A DNA stretch of 64,000 nucleotides, taken from the NCBI RefSeq assembly GCF_937958065.1, contig NZ_CALFXI010000100.1, positions 1 through 64,000 of the forward strand, given 5' to 3'. Under the pieces are notes generated by a model. That model saw nothing but the letters and a program-made list of their open reading frames with translations, was not told the origin of the DNA and did not search any database. How positions within the stretch are numbered: the stretch's first letter is position 1; each line of letters opens with the position of its first letter. Positions 61,790 to 64,000 of this stretch are shown here, piece by piece. Source of the stretch: an uncultured Steroidobacter sp. GTDB lineage: Bacteria; Pseudomonadota; Gammaproteobacteria; Steroidobacterales; Steroidobacteraceae. A program made the translations under genes and the position numbers.

Positions 61790-63232
61790 TCAGGCACTCA
61801 TCGCAGTCGCATTGGTCGCTGGAATGAAGGCCTCGACGATGGTGCCGGTGCCTTCATCCGGTTTCCGGATCTGGAATCGACCGCCCATCTGCCGCATTCG
61901 TTCGCGCATGCCCACGATGCCGTGCGACTTGGGCTTGCTCAGCGACTCCTCGGCGACGCCGACGCCGTCATCGATGATCCGCAGCCGGATGCCGCCGTCC
62001 TCGCGAGCCAGCGTGATGCGCACCTTGGTGGCCTGCGCGTGCTTCGCGATGTTGGTCAAGGACTCCTGCGCGATTCGGTAGAACGCAATCGACCACGCCG
62101 GATCGAGATCGTCGAAGTCCTCCTGCACGTCCACTTCGCAGGACAGGCCGGTGCGGCGCGTGAACTCGCGGCAATGCGAGCGCATGGCGAAGGCCAGGCC
62201 GAGATTGTCGAGATGACTGGGCCGCAGCCCCTCGATGACCTCGTGCTTGAGCTCGACCGTCTCGCCCAACATCTTCAGTGCCCGCTGCAGCCGTTCCTTC
62301 ACCTCGCGCGCGGCCTCGGGCAGCCGGCGTTGAATCCAGTTCAAGTCCATGTTGATGGCGGTGAGATTGCTGCCCAGCGTGTCATGCAGCTCGCGCGCGA
62401 GCTTGGCCTTCTCCTCTTCGGAGACGCGGATCAGATGTTGCGACAGCTCGGTCAGCTCGGACGTGCGCTGCTCCACCTGCTCGTTCAGCGCCTGATTGGC
62501 GGCGAGCATGGCGTTCTCCGCGGTCTCGCGATCGCGGACATACCTGCGCAGCAGCTTGTTCAGGCCAATCAGCACCGCGACGGTGACGATGGTCGTGAGC
62601 AAGGCGAGCCCGCCGGCAACGAGCAAGTCGCGCAAGACGTCACGACGCAGCGCTTCGATGCGCGCGTCTTCCTCGGCCATCATGCGATCGACGATGCCCC
62701 GCACCTGATCCATGGTGGTGGTCGCAAGCTCGGTGCCCGCAACATCGGCGTTGCCATTCGGGCCCGGCTGGGGACTGCGACTGATCGTCGCCTTCAAGCG
62801 ACTGATGGCGGCGGCCGTCATGCTCTCCAGCTCGGCAATATCTTTCTGCCGGGCCGGATTCTCGGCGGTGAGCGTGCGCAGCTTGTCGATTTCGCCGCGC
62901 CAGCTGCGCATCGCCACGTAGTACGGTTCGAGATATCCCGTCTGCCCGGTCAGCAGATAACCGCGCTGCCCGGACTCCGCCGCGGTGAGCACCGACTGGA
63001 ACGTGCTGAGCGAGCGCTTGATCTCGTACGAACGCGCGTATTGAGCATGCGAATCCATGGTCGCGCCGACGTTGATGATCAGCAACGTGGCATTGACCAT
63101 GAGCAGGGCGATCGAGATCACGATCACGATGCGCACGTGCAGCGGCACGCCGCCAGTCGCCGCCGGCGGTGTGCTCAAGGATGCATTCGGTGAATGCACA
63201 CTGTGAGTAGCTTCGCCCATGGGCTCCCGCAT
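61790..63232 (-). CDS. CHASE3-domain sensor kinase of the HisKA_3 (NarX-like) class
   Basis: A 480-residue membrane kinase. It has a first helix (IVIVISIALLMVNATLLIINV), a CHASE3-like periplasmic helical domain (SLSTFQSVLTAAESGQRGYLLTGQTGYLEPYY), a second helix (DLLVAGGLALLTTIVTVAVLIGL), a coiled coil, then HisKA_3 with ARELHDTLGSNLTAINMDL and an ATPase domain (DDGVGVAEE, HGIVGMRERMRQMGG). This class pairs with NarL-type regulators, encoded 0.6 kb downstream. ATG at 63232 or 63220 (GGGAG 3 bases before) may be the start. Confidence 0.92.
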   Translation of the reverse strand: MREPMGEATHSVHSPNASLSTPPAATGGVPLHVRIVIVISIALLMVNATLLIINVGATMDSHAQYARSYEIKRSLSTFQSVLTAAESGQRGYLLTGQTGYLEPYYVAMRSWRGEIDKLRTLTAENPARQKDIAELESMTAAAISRLKATISRSPQPGPNGNADVAGTELATTTMDQVRGIVDRMMAEEDARIEALRRDVLRDLLVAGGLALLTTIVTVAVLIGLNKLLRRYVRDRETAENAMLAANQALNEQVEQRTSELTELSQHLIRVSEEEKAKLARELHDTLGSNLTAINMDLNWIQRRLPEAAREVKERLQRALKMLGETVELKHEVIEGLRPSHLDNLGLAFAMRSHCREFTRRTGLSCEVDVQEDFDDLDPAWSIAFYRIAQESLTNIAKHAQATKVRITLAREDGGIRLRIIDDGVGVAEESLSKPKSHGIVGMRERMRQMGGRFQIRKPDEGTGTIVEAFIPATNATAMSA

Positions 63233-63545
63233 GTTCTACAACAGTGATCAGCAACGACTGTGTGCATTTTTTGGTTCCTTCGTCAGTCGTCGCCGACGGA
63301 CATTCTCCGATGCCCTTGCACGCATCGCTGGATCGCATGACATGCGCCGTAGATGGGGTCGCGCTGCGAGGTGTGCAAGTTGTACGAGGAACCTTGCATT
63401 CCATCAGCACGTTATCGACGCGAATTCCACGCGCTTCCAGGCGGATGGTCCGCCGATCGGAACGGCGGTTTCGCAGGAGGATGCTGCCGGCGGCACGTGG
63501 TTACTTAGTCAACAGACCCAATGGGTCGCAGACGAGGGTACCGAA
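63233..63545. other. Divergent intergenic region
   Basis: This 313-base region lies between the kinase and the lipoprotein genes, which diverge. I find no gene, clear promoter or repeat. The open frame crossing it in phase with the lipoprotein lacks conserved features. Confidence 0.5.
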
Positions 63546-63974
63546 ATGACCAAGGGCAATATCTATTTGATTCTCGCCGCTGCCGGTCTGGCGCTGGCGG
63601 GCTGCAACAAGGCCGAGTCGCCAGCGCAGGTCCAGCAGGACGTCGCCAATGCGCAAGCTGAAGCGCAGCGGGATGTGACGGACGCGCAGGCCGATGCTCA
63701 GGAGAAGATGGCCGATGCGCAGAAGGACGTGGCGGACGCATACGCTGACAACGACGCGAACGACGCGGCCGATCAGGCTCGCGACGCGAGCGAGACGGCG
63801 GCTCAGGGCGACTTCAAAGTCGCGGTAGCCCGCGCCGAGGCGACCCACAAGATCGCGATCGAGAAGTGCGAAGCGCTGCAGGGCAGTGCCCAGGAGGACT
63901 GCAAGTCGCGCGCCGATGCGGACCTGGAAAATGCCAAGCGCGCGGCTGAAGCCCGTCGCGACGGCGCGGGTTGA
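63546..63974 (+). CDS. Coiled-coil lipoprotein, 142 aa
   Basis: A small lipoprotein. The signal peptide ends in LALAGC (Cys20). The rest is a continuous Ala/Asp/Gln-rich helix with short repeats (VQQDVANAQAEAQRDVTDAQADAQ; MADAQKDVADAYAD), and two Cys near the end (EKCEALQGSAQEDCKSRAD). It resembles Lpp/YgiM-like or YiaAD-type periplasmic stalk lipoproteins in design only. GAGGGT lies before the ATG. It ends 26 bases before the window edge. Confidence 0.82.
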   Translation: MTKGNIYLILAAAGLALAGCNKAESPAQVQQDVANAQAEAQRDVTDAQADAQEKMADAQKDVADAYADNDANDAADQARDASETAAQGDFKVAVARAEATHKIAIEKCEALQGSAQEDCKSRADADLENAKRAAEARRDGAG

Positions 63975-64000
63975 TCGGTAGAGTTCATCCATCAAGCTTT

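Overview
The window is a high-GC chromosomal segment of a gammaproteobacterium. The gene set (motAB, rraA, hrpB, tesB, acs, a YceH-family gene, RND and EmrAB-type pumps, an Anbu cluster, a NahK-like hybrid kinase) suits the Xanthomonadales/Nevskiales/Steroidobacter neighbourhood, but I cannot name a genus from sequence alone. There are no rRNA or tRNA genes, CRISPR arrays, complete insertion sequences or prophage genes that I can see. Coding density is high, with many 4-base ATGA/GTGA overlaps. The window starts with a HindIII site and has another 1 base before its end.

Layout. 1-545 is non-coding, with a 40-bp tandem repeat and a strongly structured inverted-repeat element. 0.5-9.4 kb: a giant FAD/Fe-S oxidoreductase, a YceH-family protein, an HtrA-type protease with a possible sigma-E-like promoter, and an OmpR-type two-component pair. 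9.4-12.3 kb: motAB and a short secretin-like periplasmic protein. 12.3-16.5 kb: the Anbu proteasome-like cluster (CP-ATP-grasp, alpha-E, transglutaminase, Anbu). 16.6-21.2 kb: small conserved proteins, a cyclic-di-GMP-I (GEMM) riboswitch ahead of an Ala/Pro-rich protein with two SPOR-like domains, and rraA. 21.2-26.2 kb: an AttH/CrtC-like lipocalin with a LolCDE-type ABC transporter, and an outer-membrane barrel. 26.3-29.0 kb: a GH17-GT2 fusion glucan synthase. 29.0-33.9 kb: a MarR-OMF-EmrA-EmrB efflux operon with a clear promoter and operator. 33.9-39.7 kb: a Tat-exported Gfo/Idh/MocA oxidoreductase, a LuxR-type regulator with a NahK-like hybrid kinase, and a GMC dehydrogenase with a small partner. 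39.8-49.7 kb: a pseudouridine synthase, tesB, and a five-gene MFP-RND-OMF-RR-HK operon. 49.9-53.0 kb: hrpB followed by a decayed partial copy of its own 3' end. 53.0-59.7 kb: small conserved proteins, a HIT protein, acs, an NlpC/P60 lipoprotein, an M28 peptidase, an EF-hand protein and a small protein behind a CRP-like site. 60.1-64.0 kb: a NarX/NarL-like signalling cluster with a Fis-type HTH protein and a lone receiver, then a coiled lipoprotein.

The main themes are envelope traffic (three export systems, HtrA, NlpC, lipoproteins), signal transduction (four histidine kinases and five response regulators) and post-transcriptional control (riboswitch, RraA, HrpB, possible hairpin control of rraA). 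The observations most worth following are the GEMM riboswitch and its unusual target, a repeat element that appears to have been absorbed into the alpha-E coding sequence, the duplicated and deleted hrpB tail, and the structured element at the left end.
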